Positions 6,207 through 6,208 of a stretch of 6,208 bases of DNA are shown in pieces (position 1 is the stretch's first letter; every line of letters starts with the position of its first letter). The stretch is from UBA10906 sp049296695. GTDB lineage: Bacteria > Pseudomonadota > Gammaproteobacteria > Methylococcales > Methylomonadaceae. The notes beneath the pieces were generated by a model. That model was not told the origin of the DNA. It ran no database searches and saw nothing but the letters and a program-made list of their open reading frames with translations. Location of the stretch: NCBI GenBank assembly GCA_049296695.1, contig JBAQSX010000153.1, positions 1-6,208 on the forward strand, written 5' to 3'. Both the position numbers and the translations under genes were made by a program.

Positions 6207-6208
6207 GG
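6203..6208 (+). CDS. Possible start of the next gene, overlapping dapF (cut by window edge)
   Basis: ATGA at 6203-6206 joins a possible start codon to the dapF stop, a common translational-coupling arrangement, and the next codon is AGG. In gammaproteobacteria dapF is often followed by a DUF484 gene and xerC, which would fit. Only two codons are visible, so the product cannot be read. Confidence 0.3.

Overview
The window reads as a chromosomal segment of a fairly low-GC gammaproteobacterium. The four housekeeping genes are gammaproteobacterial in type. The AT-rich intergenic DNA and the palindromic repeats suggest a Beggiatoa/Thiothrix-like (Thiotrichales) sulfur bacterium; this placement is an inference from memory and only moderately secure.

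Layout. Positions 1-106 are a leader with small inverted repeats. S-adenosylhomocysteine hydrolase (ahcY, 107-1399, +) follows and ends at a clear hairpin terminator (1413-1447). A compact, more AT-rich three-gene cassette lies at 1501-2762 (+): a 202-aa putative ADP-ribosyltransferase-fold toxin, a 94-aa putative antitoxin overlapping it by 8 bp, and a 123-aa SecB-like chaperone. Then come methylenetetrahydrofolate reductase (metF, 2846-3679, +), a strong probably bidirectional terminator (3694-3735), a GTTGCA/TGCAAC palindromic repeat (3759-3787), apolipoprotein N-acyltransferase (lnt, 3799-5304, -) and, divergent from it, diaminopimelate epimerase (dapF, 5379-6206, +). The dapF stop overlaps a possible ATG of a next gene at the window edge.

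How the genes work together. AhcY and MetF belong to the activated methyl/methionine cycle: AhcY removes S-adenosylhomocysteine and yields homocysteine, and MetF makes the 5-methyl-THF used to remethylate it. They are often neighbours in proteobacteria. Here the cassette lies between them with its own flanking hairpins, as expected for an inserted defence or addiction module. Lnt (lipoprotein maturation) and DapF (lysine/peptidoglycan precursor) are separate envelope-related functions.

Main discovery. The three-gene cassette has the architecture of a toxin-antitoxin-chaperone (TAC) system. With an ART-like toxin it most resembles the anti-phage CmdTAC system (mRNA ADP-ribosyltransferase CmdT, antitoxin CmdA, SecB-like chaperone CmdC). 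The antitoxin ends in -LAA, like an ssrA/ClpXP degron, which fits the idea that the chaperone protects an otherwise unstable antitoxin.
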